A stretch of 12,097 nt of DNA from Fervidifonticultor_A octavus_A (GCA_031459655.1 JAVKID010000089.1:1-12097); one strand, 5' to 3'; counted from the first letter of the stretch, positions 1 to 7,869 are shown. Program-made: numbers and translations. Notes: a model not told the origin generated them from the letters alone.

Positions 1-384
1 AAGTTCCTCATGGTCGGGGCGAGCGGTGTGGTGGTGAACATGACCGTGTTCTGGCTGCTGATCCACCCGCTGCGCGTCCACTACCTGGCCGCGGGGGTCG
101 TGGCGGGGCTGGTCTCCACCTGCACGAACTTCGTCCTCAACAACGCGTACACGTGGGCGGACCGCCGCGAGCGCGCCCTGTCTGTCTTCCTCCAGCGGAT
201 GGGCAAGTACTATGTGGCGACCTGGGCCGGGTACCTGGTCTACCTCGGCGTCCTGGGGGGCCTGGCGCATCTGGGGCTCCCCCCGATGCTGGCCAACCTG
301 ATGGCGATCGCGGTCGGCGGGATGCTGAATTATGTCGTGCACAACCTGTGGACCTGGCGACGCCAGGCCGCGCGTCCGTCATGA
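1..384 (+). CDS. GtrA-like membrane protein, 5' end outside the window (partial)
   Basis: The reading frame is open from the first base and ends at TGA 382-384, leaving 127 visible residues; the true start lies upstream. Four hydrophobic segments can be seen at about residues 2-24, 28-48, 67-90 and 95-117, which is the GtrA fold. Two family-like signatures follow the second and fourth segments: an NFVLNNAYTW stretch and an LNYVVHNLWTW stretch, each ending in basic residues. GtrA-like proteins are small inner-membrane proteins thought to help flip polyprenyl-phosphate-linked sugars, and they often sit beside, or fused to, DPM1-like GT2 enzymes. What is visible could be a whole small GtrA missing only a few residues, or the C-terminal half of a GT2-GtrA fusion; the window cannot tell. 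It precedes the MoxR gene by 23 bp and is probably in the same transcript. Confidence 0.85.
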   Translation, partial: KFLMVGASGVVVNMTVFWLLIHPLRVHYLAAGVVAGLVSTCTNFVLNNAYTWADRRERALSVFLQRMGKYYVATWAGYLVYLGVLGGLAHLGLPPMLANLMAIAVGGMLNYVVHNLWTWRRQAARPS

Positions 385-393
385 CGCCCTAGG

Positions 394-407
394 CAAGGAG
401 AGAGACG
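394..407 (+). promoter_or_regulatory. Ribosome binding site of the MoxR gene
   Basis: AAGGAG at 395-400 lies 7 bases before GTG 408. It is among the clearest Shine-Dalgarno matches in the window and supports the GTG start, which begins just ahead of the conserved N-terminal part of the MoxR family. The 23 bp gap to the upstream stop codon holds no recognisable promoter or terminator. Confidence 0.6.
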
Positions 408-1367
408 GTGAATCCGGCGGTCGTCGAGCACACGGTCCGGCTGCGCGAGAGCATCGGGCGGGTCATCCTCGGCAAGGACGAGGTGATCGACCTGGTGCTG
501 GTCGCACTGCTGTCGCGGGGGCACGTCCTGCTGCGCGACGTGCCCGGCGTGGGCAAGACCATGCTGGCCCGGGCGCTGGCCCGGTCCATCGGTGGGGAGT
601 TCACCCGCATCCAGTGCACGCCCGACCTGCTGCCGTCTGACATTCTGGGGACGTCCCTCATTGACCCCCGGACCTACGAGACCCGGTTCGTGCCAGGGCC
701 CATCTTCGCCAATGTGGTGCTGGTGGACGAACTCAACCGCACCACGCCGCGCACCCAGTCGTCGTTCCTGGAGCCGATGGACGAGTGGCAGGTCACGGTG
801 GACGGGCAGGCGCGCCGCCTGCCCCACCCGTTCTTCCTGATCGCGACCCTGAACCCCGTGGAGCACCACGGCACCTACCCCCTGCCTGAGGGCCAGCTGG
901 ACCGGTTCGCCGTGGCGACATCGCTGGGCTACCCGCTCCCGGACGCCGAGCGGGCGATGCTGGCGCGGCACCTGGGGCACCATCCGATTGAAGATGTCGA
1001 ACCGGTGCTGGCGCCCGCCGACGTGCTCGCCCTCCAGCACGCGGCCTCGGGTGTGCACGTCAGCCCGGCGGTGCGGGACTACGTCCTGGCGCTGGCGGCC
1101 GCCACGCGGTCGCATCCGGCCGTCGCCCTGGGCTGCAGCCCCCGCGGCGGCCTGGCCCTGCTGCGCGCGGCGCAGGCGCGGGCGCTGCTGCGCGGCTCCC
1201 CGTACGTGACCCCGGACGACGTGAAGGCGCTGGGCGTTCCCGTGTTGGCCCACCGACTCGTCATGCGGCCGCAACCCGGCGCGGGGGCGGTGGCGGAGCA
1301 GGTCATCCGCGAGATCACCGCGGCGCTGCCGGTTCCGGTGCTCGAGGTCCCGCGTGCCGACGCGTGA
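408..1367 (+). CDS. MoxR family AAA+ ATPase
   Basis: This 319-residue protein has the normal length and motif order of the MoxR family. The P-loop is DVPGVGKT at residues 44-51. Walker B is VDELNR, with D107 and E108. The sensor 1 region is ATLNPVEHHGTYPLPEGQLDRF-like, with N149 and the arginine of LDRF at R166. The family usually has ATQNP, so leucine replaces glutamine here. The C-terminal lid carries the usual SPRG stretch followed by a helix that aligns arginines. MoxR proteins are cytoplasmic ATPases thought to remodel or activate partner complexes. They are typically encoded next to DUF58 and transglutaminase-like proteins, exactly as here. The start is GTG 408 with a good ribosome binding site. 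The last 14 bases overlap the DUF58 gene, which implies translational coupling. Family assignment is firm; the client is unknown. Confidence 0.96.
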   Translation: MNPAVVEHTVRLRESIGRVILGKDEVIDLVLVALLSRGHVLLRDVPGVGKTMLARALARSIGGEFTRIQCTPDLLPSDILGTSLIDPRTYETRFVPGPIFANVVLVDELNRTTPRTQSSFLEPMDEWQVTVDGQARRLPHPFFLIATLNPVEHHGTYPLPEGQLDRFAVATSLGYPLPDAERAMLARHLGHHPIEDVEPVLAPADVLALQHAASGVHVSPAVRDYVLALAAATRSHPAVALGCSPRGGLALLRAAQARALLRGSPYVTPDDVKALGVPVLAHRLVMRPQPGAGAVAEQVIREITAALPVPVLEVPRADA

Positions 1368-2415
1368 AGGTTGGGCGGTGCTCGTCCTGGCCGGCGCTGT
1401 CTTCCTGCTGGCCACGAACCTGATGTCGGGGTTGCTGTTCGTCCTCGACGCGCTGCTGGTCTCGCTCTTTGTCGTCGGCGCGGGGTCGTCGGTGCTTCCC
1501 CTGCGCCGCCTCCGGGTGAGCCGCGAGATCCCCGAGCGCGGGGTCGAGGGCGCGGCGCTGCCCTTTGGGGTCACGCTGGCCGCATCGGCTGGCGGCCGCT
1601 TCCTGGTGGTTGAAGACGGATGGCCGGGTGCCCGCGGCCGGGCGCTCGTCGAGCACGTGGCGCCGGGGATGCCGGCGACGGCGACGATCACCGTGACCCC
1701 GCCCCAGCGTGGCCGCTACCCCGTGGGTCCGGTGGAGATTGCCTCGCGAGGCCTGCTGGGCCTGTATCACGCGCGCCGGCGGCTGCGGGCCGACGGCCAC
1801 ATCGTCATCTGGCCGCAGATCCGTCCGGTGCCGACGCAGGTGCTGTCCGTGCTGGCCCCCGCGTTGGACGGCCAGCAGAGCGCCGGGCGGTCGCGGCAGC
1901 CTGATGATCTCTACGGCGTGCGGGAGTACCAGCCCGGGGACAGCCTGGCGCGCGTCCACTGGCGGTCGTCGGCGCGCCGCGGGACCCTGGTCACCCGCGA
2001 GTACCAGCAGGCGCAGGCGCCGGACGTCACGATCGTCGTTGATCTCGATCGCCGGCAGAGCCCCGCCCGCCTGGATGCCGCGGTGCGCGCCACAGCCTCC
2101 CTGCTGCGGGCGGCCCGGGAGCGGGACGTTCCGGCTGCGGTGGCCGGGTGGGCCGAGGGGCCCGTCGAGCACCGGGGATGGGAAGCGGCCATGGACTGGC
2201 TGGCGGCGGCCGCCCCCTGCGGGCCGCCGGTGGCCGAGGTGCTGCCCCACCTGGCGCGGCCCGGCCGCGCGCTGATCGTCGTGGCCGCCACGGCGGACGG
2301 CGTCCCGCCCGGGGCGGGGGTGATCCCGGTGGTGCCGGCCGCCGACGCGGCCGCGGGCCAGCGGCCCTGGGGGGGGCTGGTCTACACCGACGACGGGATG
2401 GTGCAGGCATGGTAG
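1354..2415 (+). CDS. DUF58 domain protein, membrane anchored
   Basis: This is a 353-residue protein starting at GTG 1354, with a GAGGT ribosome binding site at 1344-1348 inside the end of the MoxR gene. Residues 7-45 form one or two hydrophobic segments that should anchor it in the membrane. The middle is beta-rich. The DUF58 hallmark REYQPGD...RVHWRSSARR lies at residues 190-209, with D196, H202 and W203. A von Willebrand A-like strand, TIVVDLD, follows with D230 and D232, as is common in this family. The normal metal-site DxSxS motif is not evident (DLDRRQS), so metal binding is doubtful. DUF58 proteins accompany MoxR ATPases in nearly all phyla and are thought to be their partners or targets at the membrane. 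The stop overlaps the next start (ATGGTAG). Function is unproven; family assignment is firm. Confidence 0.93.
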   Translation: MPTREGWAVLVLAGAVFLLATNLMSGLLFVLDALLVSLFVVGAGSSVLPLRRLRVSREIPERGVEGAALPFGVTLAASAGGRFLVVEDGWPGARGRALVEHVAPGMPATATITVTPPQRGRYPVGPVEIASRGLLGLYHARRRLRADGHIVIWPQIRPVPTQVLSVLAPALDGQQSAGRSRQPDDLYGVREYQPGDSLARVHWRSSARRGTLVTREYQQAQAPDVTIVVDLDRRQSPARLDAAVRATASLLRAARERDVPAAVAGWAEGPVEHRGWEAAMDWLAAAAPCGPPVAEVLPHLARPGRALIVVAATADGVPPGAGVIPVVPAADAAAGQRPWGGLVYTDDGMVQAW

Positions 2416-4619
2416 GGTGGCGCCATCTGGTCGGCGGCGGCACCCCCGAGCCCTCGGTCCCGCTGCGCCTGTGGACCCTGGCGGCGGTGACGATCGGCGT
2501 CTTCGCCGTGGCGGCCCACGACGAGTTCGCCCCCTACCGGCTCCTGGTCCCCGCGCTGGTCGCCGCCGGTTTCGCGTTCTCGTCCTGGCGCCGCGGCCGG
2601 CCCACCTGGTGGGTCAAGATCGTCCTGGCGCTGCTGTGCCTGCAGGTCGGGTGGAACTTCCTGCGGGACGTCGTGGCCGATCCCTACCACACCAGCGTGC
2701 CGCTGACGGTGCTGCTCCTGTGGCTGCAGACCATCCACTCGTTCGACGTGCCGGCCCGGCGCGACCTGCTGTTCAGCCTGCTCTCCTCGGTCATCCTCAT
2801 GGCGGTGGCGGCCGCCTTCGCGCTGGACCTCTCCTACCTGCTCTACCTGGCGGCCTTCGCGGTGGCGGGCACCCAGGCCCTGGTCCACAACGCCTGGCAG
2901 GGGGCCCGGGAACTGCTGGACCGGCCAGCGCCGGCCGCCGCAGCGGCCCCGGGAATCCCCCGGCCCAGGGCCGCGGAGGCGGTGCGCCACAGCGTCGCCT
3001 GGGCGGCCAGCCACGTGCTGGTCCTCGTCCTCTTCGGGGCGGGCGTCGTGTTCCTGTTCACGCCGCGCCTGGAGGGGATGCGGATCACCTCGCTGCCGTT
3101 CTCCCCGCAGCGCATGCTGCTGGACCTCTTCGCGGGCCGCATCACCAACCCCGCCTATCCCCACGTGGGTGAAGGCGGAGGCGGCGAACTGCCGCCGTGG
3201 AACGCGCGCGGATACTTCGGATTCAGTCCGACCGTCGACCTCCGCCTGCGGGGGCGGCTCGACCACACCGTCGTCATGCGCGTGCGCTCGACGCGCCAGT
3301 TCAACTGGCGCGCGCTGGTCTTCGACGCCTACACCGGGACCGGCTGGAGGATCTCCGACCCCCGCCTCATGCAGATCGAGAGCAGTGCTCCGCCCATCGA
3401 GGTCGTGCACAAGCAGGACGAGGTTCTCAGTTACGCCGTGCGCACCGAGCGCGTCATCCAGTCGTTCTACATCGAGGTCGAGCAGCCCAACGTGGTGTTC
3501 GCAGCGCCGCTGGCGGAGCGGCTGTACCTCCCCACCGGTCGCGTGTGGCTCGACCGGTACGGCTCGATCCGCCTGCCGGGCACGCTGAAACCCGGGATGG
3601 TGTACTCGGTGGTCTCGCGGACGCTCGTCCCAGATCCCGACCGCCTCCGCGCGGCCTCCGGCGAGGTCCCGGCGTTCGTGCGGGAGCGCTACCTGGCGCT
3701 GCCGCCGATCCCCGACCGCGTGCGCGCGCTCGCGCTGCGCCTGGTCGCCGGCGCACCCACCCTGTACGACCAGGTCGTGGCGGTCAACCAGCACCTCTGG
3801 ACGGCCTACCGCTACGACCTCTCGATCCCTCCGCAACGGCGGCCCGGCGACGCCGTGGACTACTTCCTCTTTGAGGAGCGACGCGGCTACTGCGAGCAGT
3901 TTGCCAGCGCCATGGTCGTCCTGCTGCGGTCGGCCGGCATCCCGGCCCGCCTGGTCACCGGCTACACGCCCGGCACGCTGAATCCGCTCACCGGCCTGCT
4001 GGAGGTCCGCAACAGCGACGCGCACGCCTGGGTGGAGGTGTTCTTCCCCGGCATCGGCTGGGTGGAGTTCGAACCGACGCCGGGATTCCCCGACACCGCA
4101 GACCTGGGCGGCCCCGTGGTCCGCCGGTGGGTGTGGCAGGAGCTGGCCGCGCGGGTGCAGGCCGACCTGGCGTGGCTGGCCTCCCGCTCGCCGGTCCTCA
4201 GGCGGGTAGCGGCCGGGGCGCGGGCGGCTGCGGCGGCCGGGCTCTGGCCGGCGCTCATCGCCGCGGGCGCAGTGGCGGCCGTCGGGACATGGCGCACCGC
4301 GAGCCGGCGGGCGCTGCCCGCGCCGCCCCGGGCAGCGCTGCACGAGATCTACCATCAGATGTGCGCGGTCCTGGCCCGCCGCGGACTGCGCCGGCGGCCA
4401 TCCGAGACGCTGGAGGAGTTCCGGCGGCGGGTGGAGGCGTGGGGAGGGCTGCCCGAGGTCGACCTGATCTCCGCGGCCGTCGAGGCCGCAGCCTATGGCG
4501 GCGTGGAGCCGACGCCGGAGGCGGTGGCGGACGCGCGGCGCCACCTGGGGGCGCTGCGCGTCCGGCTGCGGCGCCTGCTGGCAGGCTCCCCGACGAGGCG
4601 CCATGACCGCGGGCGTTGA
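2409..4619 (+). CDS. TgpA-type membrane transglutaminase-like protein (DUF3488, transglutaminase core, DUF4129)
   Basis: This is a 736-residue protein. The frame is open from further upstream, but ATG 2409 overlaps the DUF58 stop by 7 bases and is followed by a normal N-terminus, so I chose it. Residues about 19-140 hold several membrane segments of DUF3488/TgpA_N type, and another lies near 197-220. A large extracytoplasmic region follows. The transglutaminase-like core carries the motif GYCEQFA with C495, then SDAHAWVEV with H539, then WVEFEPTP with E555 where classical enzymes have Asp; Glu is, to my recollection, common in this subfamily. A last membrane segment lies near 600-625, and a cytoplasmic DUF4129-like tail at about 640-736 contains an ETLEEF motif. 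Relatives include the essential Pseudomonas TgpA, whose substrate is uncertain; members may act as peptidases, transferases or amidases on envelope proteins or peptidoglycan. It completes the MoxR-DUF58-TgpA trio and overlaps the PMT gene by 17 bases. Confidence 0.94.
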   Translation: MVGWRHLVGGGTPEPSVPLRLWTLAAVTIGVFAVAAHDEFAPYRLLVPALVAAGFAFSSWRRGRPTWWVKIVLALLCLQVGWNFLRDVVADPYHTSVPLTVLLLWLQTIHSFDVPARRDLLFSLLSSVILMAVAAAFALDLSYLLYLAAFAVAGTQALVHNAWQGARELLDRPAPAAAAAPGIPRPRAAEAVRHSVAWAASHVLVLVLFGAGVVFLFTPRLEGMRITSLPFSPQRMLLDLFAGRITNPAYPHVGEGGGGELPPWNARGYFGFSPTVDLRLRGRLDHTVVMRVRSTRQFNWRALVFDAYTGTGWRISDPRLMQIESSAPPIEVVHKQDEVLSYAVRTERVIQSFYIEVEQPNVVFAAPLAERLYLPTGRVWLDRYGSIRLPGTLKPGMVYSVVSRTLVPDPDRLRAASGEVPAFVRERYLALPPIPDRVRALALRLVAGAPTLYDQVVAVNQHLWTAYRYDLSIPPQRRPGDAVDYFLFEERRGYCEQFASAMVVLLRSAGIPARLVTGYTPGTLNPLTGLLEVRNSDAHAWVEVFFPGIGWVEFEPTPGFPDTADLGGPVVRRWVWQELAARVQADLAWLASRSPVLRRVAAGARAAAAAGLWPALIAAGAVAAVGTWRTASRRALPAPPRAALHEIYHQMCAVLARRGLRRRPSETLEEFRRRVEAWGGLPEVDLISAAVEAAAYGGVEPTPEAVADARRHLGALRVRLRRLLAGSPTRRHDRGR

Positions 4620-5913
4620 CCTGGCGACCGCCGGCCCGGCGCAGGTGGGCCCAGCGCCGGTGGCGCGGCGGGCCGATCGGGCCGCCGTGCTGGTCGTCGT
4701 CGGCCTGACGCTGTTTGCGGCACTGGTGCGGCTGCCGCGCCTGCACACGCCGGCCTCCATGATCTTCGACGAGATCTACTACGCGAAGGCCGCCCAGCAG
4801 TACCTGGCGCGCAAGGAGATCACGGAAGAGCGGACGCACCCCCCGCTGTCCAAACTCATCATCGCCGCGGGGATCGCCCTGGCGGGAGACGACGCGGTGG
4901 GCTGGCGGATCGCCAGCGCCATCGCCGGCACTCTGCTGGTCCCGGTGATCTACGCGCTGGCGGCCACGCTCTTCCAGAACCGGTTCGTGGCGGCGGCCAG
5001 CGCCCTGCTGGTCGCCGCCGACGGCCTGGTCCTGGTCGAGAGCCGAATCGCCAAACCGGACATCTTCCTGACCCTGTTCCTGTTCGGCGCGTATGCCGCC
5101 TTCTGGCAGTACCTGCGCGGCCGCCTGGATCGGCCCGAGGGGCCGCCGGGCCGCGGCGTGGGCTGGCTGTACCTGGCCGGTGCCGCCGCCGGCTGCGCCG
5201 TGGCCACCAAGTGGACGACGGTCGTGCCGCTGGCGATCATCCCCGTGACGCTGGCGGTCCTGCGCGGCTGGGGCCGGGTGGCGCTCCCGCGCCGCGACCT
5301 CCGCCACATGGTCGCCGCGTTCACCGCGCTTCCCGTCGCGGTCTACCTGCTCTCCTACATCCCCTACTTCACGCTGGGGCACTCCGCGCGCGACTTCATC
5401 GCCCACCAGGCCTCGATGTACCAGTTCCACGCCAGCCTGACCGAGGGCCACCCCTATCAGTCGGCGTGGTGGTCCTGGCCGCTGCTGATCCGGCCGATCT
5501 GGTACGAGTACTACGAGGCCGCGCCGCAGTGGAACCGGGGGATCCTCGCCATCGGCAACCCCGTCATCTGGTGGGCCAGCCTGCCGGCGTTCGCCCTCGT
5601 GGCCGCCCATGCGGTCCGGACGCGCGCGGTGCCGGAGACGTTCCTGCTGATCGGGTTCGCGGTCTCTTACGTCCAGTACGCATTCATCACGCGCGCGCTC
5701 TTCCTCTACCACTTCCTGCCGGCGCTCCCGTTCCTGATCGTGAGCCTGGCGGTGGCCCTGGCCCGGGTGCGCGGCCGCGTGGGCAGCGGACCCGTGTTCC
5801 TCTACCTGCTCCTGGCCCTGGGGTGGCTGGTGGCCTTCTACCCGGTGCTCGCCGCCGTCACCATGCCCGCCCAGCGCATCATGCACCTGATGTGGTTCGG
5901 GACGTGGATCTAG
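4603..5913 (+). CDS. PMT/GT39 family membrane glycosyltransferase (protein O-mannosyltransferase-like)
   Basis: The frame is open upstream, but ATG 4603, with GAGG at 4595-4598, places a short soluble N-terminus before the first membrane segment, giving 436 residues. The first external loop has FDEIYYAK with D56 and E57, the acidic pair expected to be catalytic in this family, followed by HPPLSK at 79-84 (HPPLGK is usual). A second family signature, HPYQSAWWSWPLLIRPIWYEYY, falls in the C-terminal half and matches the PMT_4TMC-like region. About nine to eleven hydrophobic segments are present. Known bacterial PMTs move mannose from polyprenyl-phosphate-mannose to Ser/Thr of exported proteins. 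At 436 residues it is shorter than actinobacterial Pmt proteins (about 500 or more). The sugar and acceptor cannot be read from the sequence. It overlaps the TgpA gene by 17 bases, and the adjacent GT2 gene could supply its donor. Confidence 0.9.
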   Translation: MTAGVDLATAGPAQVGPAPVARRADRAAVLVVVGLTLFAALVRLPRLHTPASMIFDEIYYAKAAQQYLARKEITEERTHPPLSKLIIAAGIALAGDDAVGWRIASAIAGTLLVPVIYALAATLFQNRFVAAASALLVAADGLVLVESRIAKPDIFLTLFLFGAYAAFWQYLRGRLDRPEGPPGRGVGWLYLAGAAAGCAVATKWTTVVPLAIIPVTLAVLRGWGRVALPRRDLRHMVAAFTALPVAVYLLSYIPYFTLGHSARDFIAHQASMYQFHASLTEGHPYQSAWWSWPLLIRPIWYEYYEAAPQWNRGILAIGNPVIWWASLPAFALVAAHAVRTRAVPETFLLIGFAVSYVQYAFITRALFLYHFLPALPFLIVSLAVALARVRGRVGSGPVFLYLLLALGWLVAFYPVLAAVTMPAQRIMHLMWFGTWI

Positions 5914-6632
5914 GCGAGGGCATCTCGGCGGTCCTGCCGGCCTACAACGAAGAGGCGAATCTGGCCCGCACGGTGGCCGACCTCCGCCGGGTGCTGGCGG
6001 CCCTGGGGCGGCCGTTCGAGATCGTCGTCGTCAACGACGGCAGCGCCGACGGGACGGGACCGCTGGCCGATCGCCTCGCCCGCGAGGACCCATCGGTCCG
6101 GGTCGTGCACCACACCCGCAACCTGGGATACGGAGCCGCGCTGCGGTCCGGGTTCGCGGCGGCGCGCTGTCCCTGGGTGTTCCTGATGGATGCCGACGGG
6201 CAGTTCGACCCCTCCGACCTGCCGCCCTTCGTCGTGGCCGCCGCAAAGGCGGACTTCGTCGTCGGCTACCGTCCGGTGCGCGCGGACGCGGCGCACCGGA
6301 CGCTGTACGCGAGGATCTGGGCCGCCCTCATGTCGGTCCTGCTGGGAGTGGGCGTGCGCGACGTGGACTGCGCCTTCAAGTTGATGCGGCGCTCGTACCT
6401 GGCGGCGATGCCGCTGGAAGCCGGAGGCGCGTTCCTCAGCGCGGAGATGCTGGCCCGGGCGCGGCGGATGGGCGCGCGGATCACCGAACTCCCGGTCCGC
6501 CACCTGCCCCGCCGCGCGGGCCGCTCCACCGGCGGGCGCCTGCGCGTGCTGGTCCGCGCCTTCTTCGAACTCGCGCGGCTGTGGCTGCGCGTCAGGCGCT
6601 TTGCGCCGCCGCCTTCCGGCGCGCCCAGGTGA
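5904..6632 (+). CDS. GT2 family glycosyltransferase, DPM1-like polyprenyl-phosphate sugar synthase
   Basis: I start this at GTG 5904 (242 residues), overlapping the PMT stop by 10 bases. GTG 5892 would add four residues, and neither has a clear ribosome binding site. The N-terminus is GISAVLPAYNEEANL, a standard GT2 first strand. VVNDGSADGT with D45 binds the nucleotide, and DADGQFDP with D96 and D98 holds the metal and sugar-phosphate. The DVDCAFKLMRR stretch is typical of DPM1-like enzymes that load a sugar onto polyprenyl phosphate at the cytoplasmic face. There is no long C-terminal membrane domain, only an amphipathic basic tail (RVLVRAFFELARLWLRVRRF), so it is probably peripheral. Immediate coupling to the PMT gene suggests it makes that enzyme's lipid-linked sugar; mannose is likely by analogy but unproven. 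Its 3' end overlaps the convergent gene by 41 bases. Confidence 0.9.
   Translation: MDLGEGISAVLPAYNEEANLARTVADLRRVLAALGRPFEIVVVNDGSADGTGPLADRLAREDPSVRVVHHTRNLGYGAALRSGFAAARCPWVFLMDADGQFDPSDLPPFVVAAAKADFVVGYRPVRADAAHRTLYARIWAALMSVLLGVGVRDVDCAFKLMRRSYLAAMPLEAGGAFLSAEMLARARRMGARITELPVRHLPRRAGRSTGGRLRVLVRAFFELARLWLRVRRFAPPPSGAPR
6592..6632. terminator. Overlapping 3' ends with nested GC hairpins (possible weak bidirectional terminator)
   Basis: The two convergent genes share 41 bases. Inside lies GGCGC TTT GCGCC (6595-6607). The same GCGCC can instead pair with GGCGC at 6618-6622, so two mutually exclusive hairpins are possible. No T-run follows on either strand, so an intrinsic terminator is not well supported; the hairpins may only reflect GC-rich coding sequence. 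Confidence 0.2.
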
Positions 6633-7869
6633 AGAGAACGTACCCCGCCGCGGGCAGGGTCAGCGTGCCCGCCGCGCTGAGCACCCGCGTGCCGGCGTCC
6701 GAGAAGATCGTCGTCTCCAGCCAGCCCGGCAGCAGGAACGTCTGCGCGTAGGGCCGCGTGTAGGCGTAGAGCAGGTTCAGCGCGAACACCGCCGAGAGCG
6801 CGGCGTAGATCCCCACCATGCGCCGGTCGAGGGCCGCGGCCGCGGCGAAGAACGGGATTGCGGGCAGCAGGTAGCGCTCGTGGATCCGGGTCGGCAGCAC
6901 GAAGGTGGCCAGCAGGGCTGCGGCGGCGGCCAACAGCGTCGCCTGCGCCGAGGGGTGCCGCCAGGCCCAGACCGCCACGACCGCCAGGGCCGCCAGCGCG
7001 GCGGCGGCGCCCCAGACGACATGGGGGACGCCCAGCCAGCGCAGGTCGTCGCCGACCCAGAACCGCTGGATCGCGCCCCAGAAGTTGAAGGCCACCACGC
7101 TGCTGAACGGATAGACCCCAAGCGAGACCCGCAGGACGCGCAGCAGCCCCAGGGGGCTGAGGCCGAAGGGTAGGATGATGAGGACCAGCACGGCCCCGGC
7201 AGCGGCCGCGGTGCCCAGCAGCAGGTCCCACCGCGGCGGCCCCTCCCGGGGTCGGCTCAGCGTGCGGAGGAGGTAGAGGCCGACCGGGATCACCGCCGGC
7301 GCGGTCTGGGGCTTGGTGAGCGCCGCGGCGATCAGCAGGGTGCCGACCAGCACCGGCGAGGCCACGTCGAGGGCGGCAATCCCGGCAATCGCCAGCAGCG
7401 CGCCCACGGCGTCGGCCTGTCCCCAGTAGGCGCTGTTGAAGACCACGCCGGGATTGAACAGGTAGGACGCGGCCAGCGGCAGCGCATACGGCGAGCCAAA
7501 GCGCGCCGCCAGTCTGAAGATGACCCACGCCGCAGCCAGGTCGGCCAGCGCCGCCGGGAGTTTCAGCGCAAAGAGGAACGCCTGGTCGTTGAAGCGGACG
7601 ACCTGGTGGACCTCGCCGATCACCCAGAGCACGTACAGGTAGCCGGGGAGGTAGTCGGCAAATCCCGCCCCGTAGAACGCGGCGGGCCCCCGCTCCGCCA
7701 GGGCCGCCGCCCATGCCTTGAACGTCCCGATGTCTACCGGAAAGCCCCCGTAGGGCATGATGAGAACGCGAACCAGCGCCGCGTAGGCGGCGAGCGTCCA
7801 CCACCGGCGGACCTCCCGGGGAGCCGGAGTGACGTCCAGCAGCGAGGGAGAGGCTGTGCCTGCGGACAC
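6592..7869 (-). CDS. Gpi18-like multi-pass glycosyltransferase (GT-C fold, probable mannosyltransferase)
   Basis: This 425-residue protein starts at GTG (7869-7867) and ends at TGA (6594-6592). After about 22 soluble residues come about ten membrane segments. The first external loop has GGFPVDIGTFKAW with D46, the likely catalytic aspartate of the GT-C fold. Later come YLPGYLYVLW, FNSAYWGQADAV, and near the C-terminus TRIHERYLLP with H330, E331 and R332. The YWGQ-D and HERY elements resemble the bacterial Gpi18-like mannosyltransferase group (COG5542), which should use polyprenyl-phosphate sugars outside the cytoplasm. Substrate and acceptor cannot be read. The start lacks a nearby ribosome binding site, and no other in-frame start lies before the first membrane segment. 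It diverges from the methyltransferase gene and converges on the GT2 gene, so it is probably a single-gene transcript. Confidence 0.82.
   Translation of the reverse strand: MSAGTASPSLLDVTPAPREVRRWWTLAAYAALVRVLIMPYGGFPVDIGTFKAWAAALAERGPAAFYGAGFADYLPGYLYVLWVIGEVHQVVRFNDQAFLFALKLPAALADLAAAWVIFRLAARFGSPYALPLAASYLFNPGVVFNSAYWGQADAVGALLAIAGIAALDVASPVLVGTLLIAAALTKPQTAPAVIPVGLYLLRTLSRPREGPPRWDLLLGTAAAAGAVLVLIILPFGLSPLGLLRVLRVSLGVYPFSSVVAFNFWGAIQRFWVGDDLRWLGVPHVVWGAAAALAALAVVAVWAWRHPSAQATLLAAAAALLATFVLPTRIHERYLLPAIPFFAAAAALDRRMVGIYAALSAVFALNLLYAYTRPYAQTFLLPGWLETTIFSDAGTRVLSAAGTLTLPAAGYVLFTWARRKAAAQSA

Noticed and set aside
330..2250. Long minus-strand frames (330-1691 and 1315-2250) opposite the MoxR and DUF58 genes
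   Set aside because: They are antisense shadows of recognisable genes, without motifs of their own.
2148..2408. Upstream in-frame extension of the TgpA gene
   Set aside because: The 87 extra codons translate to low-complexity Gly/Arg/Ala sequence inside the DUF58 gene; ATG 2409 at the DUF58 stop gives the normal family start.
2382..4760. A 792-codon open frame on the minus strand opposite the TgpA gene
   Set aside because: Its translation is low-complexity, rich in Arg, Gln, His, Gly and Pro, with no domain motif. It is the antisense shadow expected in very GC-rich coding DNA, while the plus frame has a full set of family motifs.
4255..5886. A 543-codon minus-strand frame opposite the PMT gene
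   Set aside because: The composition is shadow-like (HGQ, RRQ and similar runs) with no membrane or domain pattern, whereas the opposite frame encodes a clear GT39 protein.
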